This document shows, piece after piece, positions 34,711 to 45,899 of a stretch of DNA of 64,000 bases (within the stretch, counting starts at the first letter, position 1; the number at the start of each line of letters is the position of its first letter). The notes beneath the pieces are model-generated. The model was not told the DNA's origin and ran no database searches. It was given only the letters and a program-made list of their open reading frames with translations. The stretch spans positions 53,121,146 through 53,185,145 of the forward strand of contig CM071568.1 of the NCBI GenBank assembly GCA_036426205.1, written 5' to 3'. The position numbers and the translations under genes are program-made. This stretch comes from Ascaphus truei. Lineage: Eukaryota > Chordata > Amphibia > Anura > Ascaphidae.

Positions 34711-35345
34711 CTGTATGTCTTAATTTATATAGCGCCAAAAGTGTACTCAGCGCTTCACAAAGAATACAGTATGGGGAATTATAATAATACAATAAGCGCA
34801 GCAAAATCAGACAATAGGAAAGGAAATCCCTGCCCTGAAGAGCTTACAATCTAAGATGTATGATGGGAGACTTGCAGAGACAGCAGGTGAGGGAATAAGT
34901 GCTGTAGATGGCAGTGCTTGGCCACAATGGGTGGTAGGAGTGACTGTGGGTGTGGGACAATAGCTATGAGTGTAGGCTGTTGGGATGCTTGATTTGTGGG
35001 GCGAGTTTTAAGGTTAGTCAGTATTAAATCAGAAGGTTAACAGCATTTACAGTGGAAGAGATGGCAGGGAGGCGTGGGTGAGAGCAGGTGTGTATGTCTG
35101 GGTTCAGCAGCAGGAAGGAGTAGATAGAGGGTGTGAATAGAGGATTTCTGAGGATGTTTTTGTTGAGGGGTAAAGAAGTTGTTGGGAGAGAGGTGTATAA
35201 ATAAGGGTGCAATGAGGAGTGCGGAAGTTGGAGAAAATAGAGACATTCACAAAGACGTGAGGAAACAGTAAACTGAAAAAGCAATAGGGAGGGCATAGTG
35301 AGATGCAGGAGGAGAGACTTCCCAGTTATTGGAGGATAGGAAGAG
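34711..35345 (-). mobile_element. LINE 3'-end fragment (L2-like)
   Basis: It begins 'ttatatagcgccaaaagtgtactcagcgcttcaca' and includes 'ccctgccctgaagagcttacaatct', phrases characteristic of amphibian LINE 3' ends read in reverse. Minus-strand ORFs to 35350 show no intact domain. Confidence 0.5.
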
Positions 35346-35944
35346 TACAAATAATCACAGCATTTAGAAAGTCAAGTTCTCACAGTGGCAAGGTTGTTGT
35401 TGTTGTGGTGCAGAGATTAACCTCTCTCATCATTTTTGCAAAATCATAGTCATAGGGGGAGTTTCTTCTGCTTCCAGCAGTTTGCGATAGCGCATCTTGT
35501 GGCTGTTAATACATAAGAGGTCAATATTTGGAGCCGTTTAAGCAGGTCTTGGGATTTTTTTATGATATAATGCTGTTAATGTGTTGCTTGGACTTGAGCT
35601 AAATCATTAGTCTTACTTCCACACTATCTTTTTTTTTGTTTGTTTATTTGCCGGTCTTGTTCCGACATTGGTGGTCATCTGCCTATCGGCCATGTGCATG
35701 ATTTTCCCCCACTAAATTTTCTCATTTTTCATTACTCTGTTGTCCCTAGTTTTAAACAGAGTAATGTCACCTGGGATATGAAGTCTTCCTAGTGTTTTGG
35801 TGTTTTCCCCTTTTCCCAGTTTGGGTAAATCCCATGAAGTCTCACCCTCGCTTCCTACCCTTGGTAAAATGCAATTTGTATACATCTTCTCATGATTCCA
35901 GTTTTCTTTACACTTCTTATAATTCAATCTTCTCATATCATTCA
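35346..35944. other. Intron with no recognised feature
   Basis: No feature beyond a short GTT run near 35393. Confidence 0.35.
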
Positions 35945-36383
35945 TACCACGATAATCTCTGACCAGCAGACTTAGGGAGGATTTGTTCCTGTAAAGTACA
36001 CCTAGTTTGGCATAGGTTTTGGATGTCAGGGTATCAATGTGCATCCCGAATGTTAAGTGGGAGTCAAACCATATGCCAAGGTATTTAAAACTAGTAACAG
36101 GAGTTAGGGTGGTGTTAGGGTGGTGAACTGGAGCTCAGTCACTGGAAGCTTTAAAAATTTAGTCTTGGTCCTGAATACCATTGTTACAGTCTTGTCAGTG
36201 TTTAAAAACAGTTTGTTTTGGGAAATCCAGTTTTCGAGTCTCAAAAGTCAGACAGAAATATGTGTTCAAGGTCAGAGAGTCTATGGCTGTGTGCATATAG
36301 GATTGTGTCATCTGCATACATGTGTATTGAAGCTTTCTTAAAAGTTGTGGGAAGATCATTGATGAACACGGAGAAGAGTATTA
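35945..36383 (-). mobile_element. Partial copy of the 12752-16455 LINE (RT C-terminal part)
   Basis: It matches about 13430-13860 nearly word for word, including 'agacttagggaggatttgttcctgtaaagta' and 'tttaaaaacagtttgttttgggaaatcc'. The minus-strand peptide THIDTL/SKTYAKLGVLYRNK corresponds to the RT thumb region of the longer copy. It is truncated at both ends. Confidence 0.75.
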
Positions 36384-36574
36384 CTCACTATCTTTACTTT
36401 TTCAGTGCTGACTAGCACCAATGGCATTATTACTTCATTGAGCGTGAGTGCTCCTTTTTTCCCCTGCTTCCTCAGAACGCCAGCCTTTGACTGGGAATGT
36501 TATGCTTCATGTGATCAACACAGAATAAAATGTCCCCAGCATTGTTCATATTATTATTGTTATTATTATTAGTA
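36384..36574. other. Intron, ATT microsatellite near 36550
   Basis: Only an interrupted TTA/ATT run is visible. Confidence 0.35.
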
Positions 36575-36747
36575 TCATCAGCATAATCATTTATTTATAT
36601 CACGGCAACATATTGCGTAGCGCAGTACAATTGGGTTGGGGAATGAAAAACAATTAAATAAAACAATAAAATAAGAAACATTGACATACACTGTAAAAGT
36701 AGGTAAGGGGGGCGCTGCCCCAAGAGTCTTACAATCTATAAGGAAGG
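36575..36747 (-). mobile_element. LINE 3'-end fragment, host site of an LTR insertion
   Basis: The phrases 'atttatatcacggcaacatattgcgtagcgcagtacaa' and 'gagtcttacaatctataagg' resemble the fragment at 34711. It is cut by the LTR element at 36748 and its text seems to resume at 38363 with 'gaagggtaagtggaaaactagggtac'. Confidence 0.5.
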
Positions 36748-38362
36748 TGTAAGGAATCGGGGAACACGCCCCCTGCGGCGTGCTCCCTCCTTACTCGCCG
36801 CATCTCAGTTCCCGCTCTCCTTATAGAGCATGCACGCACCCGCGGTTCCCTACTCGTACCACGGAGCCTGGCCACCCCCGGTCGCGTCATGCATTCTCTC
36901 ACGTGTGGCGTGTACACGTGACGGCGTGCGCCGCCCTCCAGCTGCGAGTCAACTTTCCCGTTTTCCCTTTATTTCTAACTCTGAATCTCCCATTCCAACC
37001 CTTGAGGTTTTTCCTGCTTTAACCCCTGCTAGGCAGTCCTGTGTGCTTTCCCCGTCAGAGAGACAATCCTTTCTACTTCCACGTTCTAAGCTTGAATTTC
37101 TAAGTTCTGTTCCCAGGGTCATTCCTGTATTAACCCCTGTGGGGCACCCCTATGAGCCTCCTTTGGTAACTCCCTGTTCTTCGCCAGCCAAGGTCACGTC
37201 CCTAGCTCCAGAAGAGAAATCCCTTGTGTCTCCCATTACAGAGAAAAAGCTCCCTATTTTTTACTCTCAGGCACTATCTGGCGTATTCTCTACCCATGCC
37301 TAGTTTCTCTGATGTCTCCCTGTTAGGCATGCGCCGCCCTCTAGCTGCGAGTCAAGATTCCCTGTTGATTCTCTGTGTGGCGGGCGCTGCCTCTAGCTGC
37401 GAGTCTTCCTTCCTATGCATCGCTGCCCCTACGTCTCTTGGATCGCTCGGAGTTCGATCCTTAAGAGGGGGGTACTGTAACGATGCGTGGAACACGCCCC
37501 CTGCGGCGTGTTCCTTCCTTACCTGTTTTCTTCTGATCGCCGCCCTCTAGCTGCGAGTCAAGATCCTGTGTCTTTAAGGATTCTGAAGCAAGCAACGCCA
37601 TCTTGCTTTCTGGCAAACCCTGCCCTCTTCCTCCTGACAGGAAGTAAGCCTCTCTTTGACTTTCTCTCTGCTATTAGTCTTTTGCTGCTTGCCCTGGTGC
37701 CTGCTAGTACTCATCGCATACTGTCCCTGCCTGGACCTCCTTGGGACCTTTACTTATCTCCTGTGGATTCCGGAAGACTTGGACAGTCACTCTTATACTA
37801 CTGAGGTTAGTTTACCGTCGGGTAGTGTAGGTACCTGCTAAGTAGGGTGCACCTTGACGTGGTGGCAGGCTTATAATTCCTTGGCCAATGGATTAGACTA
37901 AGAACCCTTATGTTATGTTTAGTTTCGCTGCACCTTGCTGTTTCTGTCACAATGCCTTTAAGAAGTCTGGACGTTCTCCAAGAAGCAATCCTTCTCTGGA
38001 TGTTACCTTGTGCTCTGGACTCCATGCCCATGTTCCATGTTCCTGGTTTCCATTTCCAGACTCCCGTGCTGAAGCGTTGGCTTCCCACAACCCCCGCGTT
38101 GGTGCCTCAGAACGCGCGCACTCCCGCTCTGCTGTCAGAGCATGCGCGTACATGCAGCTGGATCAGTCGTGTCTCTGAGCTTGGCTCCGCACCTCCAGAT
38201 GCGTCGCGCATTCTTATGCGCGCGGTGCGGTCACATGACTATGTGCGTCGATCCCCAGCTGCACGGCAACTTATTCCCTTCGTATCCCCTGCAGCCTCCC
38301 CACCTAGCTAACATGCCCTTCCCTTTCTTCCCTGCACTTGTGAGGAGAGCACAAGCGTGACA
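36748..38362 (+). mobile_element. Internally deleted LTR element, TSD GAAGG
   Basis: It starts TGTAAGG and ends GTGACA, flanked by GAAGG on both sides (36743-36747, 38363-38367). A second LTR start, TGTAACGATGCG, lies at 37478 directly after a purine tract ending AAGAGGGGGGTAC, so 37478-38362 is a complete 3' LTR. The left copy (from 36748, 'aacacgccccctgcggcgtg') is incomplete. 'ccgccctctagctgcgagtcaa' recurs at four places (near 36929, 37332, 37388, 37540). ORFs here show no recognised domain. Deletion of most of the internal region is the simplest reading. Confidence 0.65.
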
Positions 38363-38517
38363 GAAGGGTAAGTGGAAAACTAGGGTACAGGGGGATGAGA
38401 AGGTTTGTGTGTTTCGAATTGTAACAGGGCAACTCTAACATCAGCGAATGGCAGCAACCGGCTGACACCTATTGGCTTCTCTTCGATTGCCACCAAAGGC
38501 TTCTTCGCCTTTGGTGC

Positions 38518-38812
38518 GACTCATGTATTCTCATCTCAAAGAGCATCCTGGGGTGAAGTGATATCAGCTGAACAGCAAACAAACCCGCCCTGCAAAATTA
38601 CCTGGGGGAAGGACAAGGTGACAAACTCCAGGTTTTTCAAGCTGCGTCTGGCCTTTCTTGGTGAAATTAACCCTGTTCACATTGGCTTAGAGGACACATG
38701 GTGATGAGCCCTCTTCGGGGGGCGCTTTGTTGTGAATCTTGTGTTCTCATCTCAAAGAAAGTCCTGAGTTGAAGTGATATTAGCAAACAGACCCTCCCAG
38801 CAAAAATACATT
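38518..38812. repeat. Imperfect direct duplication of about 220-bp period
   Basis: 'ttctcatctcaaagagcatcctggggtgaagtgatat' (from 38527) recurs as 'ttctcatctcaaagaaagtcctgagttgaagtgatat' (from 38746), followed in both by 'agc...aaacaaacc/aaacagacc' and 'gc(a)aaaat'. The family is unknown. The 99-residue ORF at 38405-38704 crosses the first unit. Confidence 0.6.
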
Positions 38813-39622
38813 GGTGGAATAAGGAGTAGAATTTTGGTGCATTTTCTACATTTTATAAGATACACTTTATTGCTAAAATTGCAGGTGAATTGATTTTGCT
38901 GTATATTCACTTTTGTTTTGTGCCGTGCTGACAATGATCACTGTCCATATGGTTGCATGCTTTGCATTTCTTTTAATTACAGTGCTGTGTTCCCTTTTGC
39001 TTCTGATGAGAATGTTGGAGAGGTTGGGAGGGTTCTTGGAGGCTATAATGGGTGGTTATGTGGATATAGTTTTTGTTCCCAGGGAACATGTGCTATACTG
39101 TAGATCGATCATACCTTTGAGTTATGTGAGAGTGCTGAGAAGCAAAGTACACATGTACAAAGCACACATGTAACAATGCACTAACTTCTCACCAACGTCA
39201 ACAGAGTTGTGTACTTCGTGCAGAACATTATGATGTGAAAAAGGTTTTTGTGAGTGGAGTACTGAGATACCATTTCTATTACTGGTATAATGTTTGTAGT
39301 GAATAGGACGAATAAATAACTGCATCAGAATGACTGAAATGGTTTCTGAAAAAAAGAGAAGACAAATTGTACATCTTTAACAAATAGCAATGCAGCAATC
39401 GTGCCATAGAAATATTTTCTACTACAGGCAAAATACAATGAGGAATAAAAGAACATTCATGCTGACACATACAAAGAGGGAGAATAGAAAGAGACAGGAT
39501 AGAGGAGAAAATAGGAATTATTTCACCTAAAGAATTTTCTGAATGTGTTCAATTCTTAATAATGACAATTTCTATCAGTTTATACTGTAGTTTAGAAGCC
39601 TGTAGCTACTTGGGCAGTGTTA
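38813..39622. other. Intron with no recognised feature
   Basis: No exon-like ORF or repeat structure that I can support. Confidence 0.35.
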
Positions 39623-39797
39623 GGCTGCGCTTATAGTGCCGGCAACGTCAGGCTATGGTCGCTGGAAAAATCAAATTGAGATGACTTCCAGCGATCGCGA
39701 CCAAGCCGTCGCGTCGCACTTACTATAAGAGCACGCGATGGCGGCAATGCATTTGTTTTGACGCGACGTCTCCGGCTCCGGCACTATAAGCGCAGCC
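39623..39797. mobile_element. 175-bp MITE, TIR GGCTGCGCTTATAGTGCCGG
   Basis: It starts GGCTGCGCTTATAGTGCCGG and ends with the reverse complement, CCGGCACTATAAGCGCAGCC, a 20-bp perfect terminal inverted repeat. The flanks are TTA and TTG, compatible with a 3-bp duplication as in PIF/Harbinger elements. It is GC-rich inside, with 'gcgatcgcg' and 'gacgcgacgtc' palindromes. Confidence 0.75.
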
Positions 39798-40025
39798 TTG
39801 GATATTGCTTGCAGTTAAAAGTATATTAACTCCGCACATTGCACAGCAACTTTAAATTCTCAATTTATTCTGTATACTCAATTAGCTCTTTAATGCCCAG
39901 ATACACTAGGCTCAATTAAATCAGGACAGATAATGTGACATTACCTAAATAGGTAAGGAAGTTATTTTCCCTGAGTTTAATGGGTATCCACTAAGCTATT
40001 TGTATGTAAAAAGAATGGCTGTTAG

Positions 40026-41480
40026 TTATCTTATTAGGAAAGGTTTAACGTCATGTTAAGTTAGCACTAACTTGCGTTAGCTCTTCATGACTTGCATTAG
40101 CTTAATATGACATGTTTTATGGCTGTCTTACCTGAAGGGCCATTAGCTCCATCTAGACATTGAAACATGGATTTTGTTGGAGAGAGAGAGACTGAGACCT
40201 TTTTTGGTTGAGTCCGAAGTACTATATTATATCCCCTGAAACCTCCCTCCAAATAACATATGGAGAAACACCTGTGCGCAAAAAGGAGCACACCATAGAA
40301 ACATGGGAGATATGACAATGAGATATGCAAAGTATATTTAAATGACACCCCACACCTCCTAAAATATTTCCAAAAGACCTACGGTAGTGCCGACGGTTAT
40401 TCTAACACAAACCAGTGGCAAATCGCCAAAAAGACCCAGGTACATGCTGGGTACATGCTTGGTCTAGTTTAAGGCAAGTTTAAGGCATTTCTGCATTGAC
40501 TAATGGCCCATCATATTAACAGCGGGGGTCCCTGGCAGTCCAATTCAAAGTGAATGGGACTGCCAGGCACCCCTGCTGTGTTAATCGGATGGGTCATTAG
40601 TCAATGCAGAAATGCCTTAAACTTGCCTTAAACTAGCGAAGTTACACCCAGCATGTACCCAGCATGTACCTAGCATGTAACCAGGCTAGTTTAAGGCAAG
40701 CTTTAGAATACTCGTTGTCTCGTCTGTATACTGAGCAGCGTAGGGACCCTGGTGATGAAGGGGGTATTGGTATCAGACCCAAAAGGATCAGAACCTACAA
40801 ACTATGCTATTGAGGGAAGAAGCTTTACCATTGATCTATATGAGATGCTGGATGGCTCCACTTTCACAGCATACTTTGGAGCTCTACTGTTCACACCTGT
40901 AGCTTATCATACTCGTGGACACTCTCCTCACTTCCTTTAAACGCAGACCATTTCCAGGTGTGAGCAGTAGCGCTCAAAAGTATGCAGTGCGATTTAAACT
41001 ATCCAACACCTGAGATCATTCAATGATAGAGCTGCTGCCTTGAATAGAAAAGGTTGTGGATTCTGATTCTGTAGGGAATGACACCAGTATCTCATTCATC
41101 ACAAGGGCCTTTTCTTGTCAGTACTGTATACAGTTAACAGAAATCTTTTAGGAGGTGTGTGTCATCTAAATGTATTTGCATATCTTCCAGATATTTCAGA
41201 TGTGCTCATTTTTGATCACATGTGTTTTTCCATACGTTATTTGAAGTAAGGTTTCAGAGGATATATATAGTGCATGGAACTCTACTAAAATAAGTCTCTA
41301 GGTCTCGCTTCCCCTCTCCAGTAAAACCCACATTTCAGTGTCTGGATAGAACTAACACCACTTTTAGGTATGACCCCTTTTAGGTTAAAGTCCCCTGCTA
41401 ATCTGAACGGCCTTTAATGCATATATATGCGATGTGGGGGGGAATGCCTCCTTTGCATACCATTAGCACTAACTGCCAGA
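40026..41480. mobile_element. 1.45-kb foldback element with arms of about 340 bp
   Basis: The left arm (to about 40375) and right arm (about 41145-41480) are inverted copies: 'cacctcctaaaatat' / 'ttaggaggtgtgtgtcat', 'caaataacatatggagaaacac' / 'gtgtttttccatacgttatttgaa', 'ctagacattgaaacatgg' / 'acatttcagtgtctgg'. Between them lies a second, nested foldback (40385-40725) plus unique sequence with a 62-residue ORF of unknown nature. No transposase is seen. Confidence 0.6.
40385..40725. mobile_element. Foldback MITE of the GTGCCGACGAG family, copy 1
   Basis: It starts TACGGTAGTGCCGACG with ATTCTAA and is nearly palindromic throughout. Centre: 'gactaatggcccatc' ... 'gcgggggtccctggcagtcc', mirrored around 40555. 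The outer right arm 'tttagaatactcgttg' is the decayed partner of the left end. Central text and termini match 60127-60442, and the core matches 57947-58262. Confidence 0.7.
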
Positions 41481-42417
41481 AAACAAAATACAAATTTGTT
41501 ATTTAAGGAAAAGCTCTGGGTTAATGTTAGGTTTTTGCTTTAGTGCATAGGCATTATATTTAATCTAATTTTAGCTATGTGTTTACTGCATCTGACCCGT
41601 AGGCCTGATACATCAAAATCGTAAACATTTAGTTAATATCGCACCCAGTAAAAAAAATACAACTTATTAACTCAATTTTAAGAGGGTATTCATCATCATT
41701 GAGGTAATAAGTTACCAGGTGTGATATTATTCCAAAAGTCGCGATGTGGGAATTAACGTGGCCATTAATAATGCATTAATTACCGCATCACAATCTATTT
41801 CATAATATTAATATCATATATTAATATCATAATATTAATATCAGCGATTTATGTAATATCTACTATTGCAGAATCATATTATAGAAATAACATTAACCCC
41901 GTGTATGCCTGTGGTTACCTAGTTATACAACAGGCACCACGTGGGTTAATACTAGTGGATAGTAAGAGTCATGGGAAAGCACAAAGAATATATTTCTTCC
42001 AGGACCTTTGTAAATACTAAAAGGACAACTTCACCTTATAACATTTCAAATGAATATGTACACTGACTGATTGATGGGAAACTATAGCTAAAAAAAACTA
42101 AAGATTCCAGCAGATGGGATGGAATGCAGCTACAGTATCGTGTGTTAACAAAGTGAAACCAAGTACAGTTAGGAATTTACTGGTGAGCTGTAATGGCGAA
42201 TTCATGGGCTTTCCTTTTTGTAGTTGTATAGGGATATTGCTCACCCTTGAAAGTTGTATCCAACACCAAAACAAATTCTACTGGAAGTTAGAAAACTAGA
42301 AGTTGTGGTAACAAGATAATGTGGGACTTGCTGTTTGTTAAAGTAATGGCAGATGGCAAAATATGAAAATACATTTCAAACTATATTATATACTCAATAG
42401 TATTCACTATTGTGACA
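41481..42417. other. Intron with no recognised feature
   Basis: AT-rich, with a small repeated 'ataatattaatatca' palindrome near 41800-41840. The ORF at 42114-42299 shows no domain. Confidence 0.4.
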
Positions 42418-42756
42418 CAAACGGAGTATAATCTCTGCGTAAAGAAGATATTCCTTCGTTGAAAATGTTAACGTTTATTTTTTCTTTTGATTTCAGCAGA
42501 CAGGAGAATCAAAGTGTCTTTTGTTAAACCATAAATCTTTATTCCTCTTAAAACAAGTTTCCAGACAAGTGCACTTGCAGCATGCTGTTTGTAACACAAG
42601 TACACTTGTCGGGAAACTTGTTTTAAGAGGAATAAAGATTTATGCTTTAACAAAAGGCACTTTGGCTCTCCTGTCTACTACAATCAGAAGACAGAATCAA
42701 TACTAACATTTTCAGGTAAGAAATATCTTCTTTATTCAGAGATTATGCTCTGTTCC
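42418..42756. mobile_element. 339-bp near-complete palindrome (foldback element)
   Basis: The arms meet near 42590. 'gagtataatctctgcgtaaagaagatatt' on the left mirrors 'aatatcttctttattcagagattatgctc' on the right, and 'aaatctttattcctcttaaaacaagtttcc' is repeated inverted near the centre. Because of this, both strands encode nearly the same small peptide (MLxHKSLFLLKQVSRQV), an artefact of symmetry. No target duplication was identified. Confidence 0.75.
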
Positions 42757-44853
42757 TCTAATAAAACCGTGAGTAGTATTTTGTATATTCTAAGGCCGTT
42801 TAAAGATGTTTTGAGAATTAAATAATAACAATATAATCAATTCTTAAACTTGGACTACTTTGTATGAGTATTTGTATACCGTATGCGCAAAGTATATTAT
42901 ATTGTATAGCACCACATGCCTTCCTATAAAATGGGCCTGAGCTTTCATCTCACAGCTGAGGTGCAGTATGCACATGGAACTCCCAAATCTCATCATCAAT
43001 GCTATTTGATGTTATTGTATTAAACCCAAGGTAATTTTTGGCAGCACAATCTTGCTCATGTAGTTATTGGTCAACTACAGTAACTGTTTACATTTCAAGC
43101 ACAACATCCCTTTACTTAACATAAACAAACATGTTTCCTTTAGTTTTACCATTTTTAAGTGCTTCTGCTGTTGTAATTAGCAGTGCCAAATATATAAAAT
43201 GCTGAAAATGTGAATGCCAGGAAAATTATAATGGCTGCTGCCATCTACACACATTGAAACCACAAAGCTTGCCATCGTAACAGCTGAAATAGCAACAAAT
43301 AACAGCTGAGCAAAATAATAAACGTAAAATCTCTGCAAAAACTAACGTTTTGGAAGAAATTAAAAGCAAGAAATTGATCAGCACAATATAAACTAACAGG
43401 CAATGTTTTAACTTAATTTTAGTTTTTTGGGGGTATTGCTGCTAACGAATTGTTACATCTTAAAACTTACAACTTTAGACTTAGACATGGGATTAGGCTG
43501 AAATTTTTGGTAAGAGCCCAAGTTTTTTTGTTAGACAAATTTGGCACCAAAATGTGGCTTAACACCTACTGTACTGTACTGTCCCTGGTTCCCCTATATT
43601 GAAGGTGGCCTATAAAATCTGTAGATCAATCCTTATACTGCACTCCTACAGCCACAGAAATTAATATTGGTCTCTAATTGGAGGTGTAATCCCTCCCAAA
43701 ATGTTTTGTAGAAAGGTGCAGAATGTCTGGCTATTCTTAAAATAATTCTACCTTCTATTTCGTTTTTTTTATTTTTTATGTCTCTTCAAAGTTCAAATTT
43801 TAGGAATTAAATCAAAAACAAAACCAATATATCTAGTGGAGAATGTGGAGGCCATTTGTCGTCAAATATATAAAAATGACAAGTAAAAAAGTTTGAAAAT
43901 CTATACTGTAGCATACAAACAAAGGTTAGAGTATTTGTACAAAGTGTAAATGTATTTATTAGTGATATTAGCAAAAGGTGTTTTTCTAATACAGAGTTTC
44001 AGGGATTGCAGTTTTCCGGTGTTCCTGTAACATCGTTTTTGATAAAGAATGATTTCATATATGTTTATTTCCATGTCCAAATCCTATATGCTTACAGTAT
44101 GTGTATTTCTTAGCATGTCTCGATCAACATGCTTTACACCTATTTTGCCATCTGTGCATTAACATGTTGTTTGCCAATAGTACACAGAAAAAATTGTTCT
44201 CCTTGGCGCAATGTTCAGAGATGATCAAATGCAAATAAATGCCAAATAAACAGTCTCTGAAATGCATCAATGGTACAGATATTCCTCAGATGGTATCTCC
44301 AGAGAAATCTCACAATTCTATAGAATAAGACGAAAGAGAGAAGAACATAGCGCAATACTGTATGTTGCCCACAGGGACACTGATGAAACCACAATTTTCT
44401 ACTTACTGTACACTTAGTAAGATGATAATGGGCAGTGGAATCATCTCGGACCAGAACTTGGTAGTTCCTTGCCTGGGTATCTTTTGCCAATACGTTCCCA
44501 GTTGGTGTGGTGAAGTTTCCCACAAATGAAGAAAATATATATTGTGTAATACAATTCATATTTAATACACACGCAAGAACCATGGTCTTATGTGCTTTTA
44601 AAAATTGCAGTCCGCAAAATGAGATGGAGTCCTGGCATCCTATAGCTGGGGTTGGCGTCTTTTTCCTCGCAGCCGCAGCTTACGTTCCTCTTCCTGATAA
44701 TCCCTCTCTGTAATGCTGCATCTTTAGGCTCCACCCTACCCATTTTGTAACCTGGACTGGTCACTTCCTCAGGGGTATTAATGCATTCTTACTTCTTTTA
44801 GGCTTTACATAGTCTAAAACGTGAACCCTTTTGTGTCTTGGCCACATAGACTC
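42757..44853. other. Intron with no recognised feature
   Basis: About 2.1 kb of AT-rich DNA. The 122-residue minus-strand ORF at 44215-44583 and others show no domain or splice context. Confidence 0.4.
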
Positions 44854-45600
44854 TGTGACGGAGCAGCCCTCTAGGCAAGGTCAGTTCACACAATGCATTT
44901 TAGGCTGTGCCAAAACCCTGAGTGGTTATTTTCTCCACAAACACAACAAAAACATTGGGGACACTGTCCCTTTAAGGCAAAACATAAAGCATAAAAAAAA
45001 AAGCCTACTCCACCTTAGGAGACTTACTAAACAGTACAGGCCCTAGCTACCTGACTGGCTAGTTAGCCCAGTTACCAGCTCCAAAACATATAAAAACAAT
45101 TTCTGGGAACAATATATAAAGTCCTTATCTGAGTGTGCTGGTCCGGCGTCTCCGGTTTCTGCAGGTGAACGTCAGATGCAGGCGTTGCAGTCCTGCGGCT
45201 CCCAGGAAGTCTCTTGCCCTATTTCTGTGCAGGCTTCTCTGCAGTGAAGAGTTTTGGGGTCCCCACTGTTCCCTCTAGTGAACAAGAAGCCTAGGTCCCT
45301 GTGGGCTGGAACTCGGTTTGTGCTCGATGTGAATCCCAGCAGGGTCACTGGCAATCCTCTGTGACCCTCCTCTCTTGCAGAGCCTGAACAAGAACTCTAA
45401 CAGGGACTCTGACAAGCAGTTGTTTCCTCCCTCTTAAACACTGTTCAATCAGGAGTTAATTTCATACACCACAGGCATGAAACCTGACACCAGTGTGTAG
45501 TTCCCTTATCCTTGCAGAGGGAGCGAGTTAACTCCTTCACTCCCTTAAAGTCTCTTAAAATACAATGCCTCTTATACCATAATATCCCTCAATACTCAAA
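44854..45600. mobile_element. Probable LTR or LTR-like repeat
   Basis: It starts TGTGACGGAGCAGCC and is richer in GC and more structured than its flanks, with 'ctagctacctgactggctagttagcccagttaccagct' and a cluster of 'ctctgcagtgaagag'-type phrases. Orientation and 3' end are uncertain, and no target duplication or second copy was found. Confidence 0.35.
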
Positions 45601-45899
45601 GTCCTATCTGTAGGATGAAATGCTTCAGAGCTTTTTTTGTCATGGGTATAACTTTTGTGCACAATATATTTTTCATTTTTCTATAATTGCGCTTAGTGTT
45701 TTCTTAAACACCCACTGGACGGCTGTGAACTGCCAATACAGCAACTGCTTTTTTTCCCCCTCAATAATAATGGCAAATACTGTACATATAATAAAATAAA
45801 AACGTATGGGGAAATACGAATATAGAACGATGGAAAGAAGGACAGTCATATATACCTCACTGTTACCATTTGTAGTTAAGGACGTGAATGTACACAGCT

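Noticed and set aside
42468..42706. Two nearly identical small proteins on opposite strands
   Set aside because: They arise from the palindrome at 42418-42756 and have no independent support.
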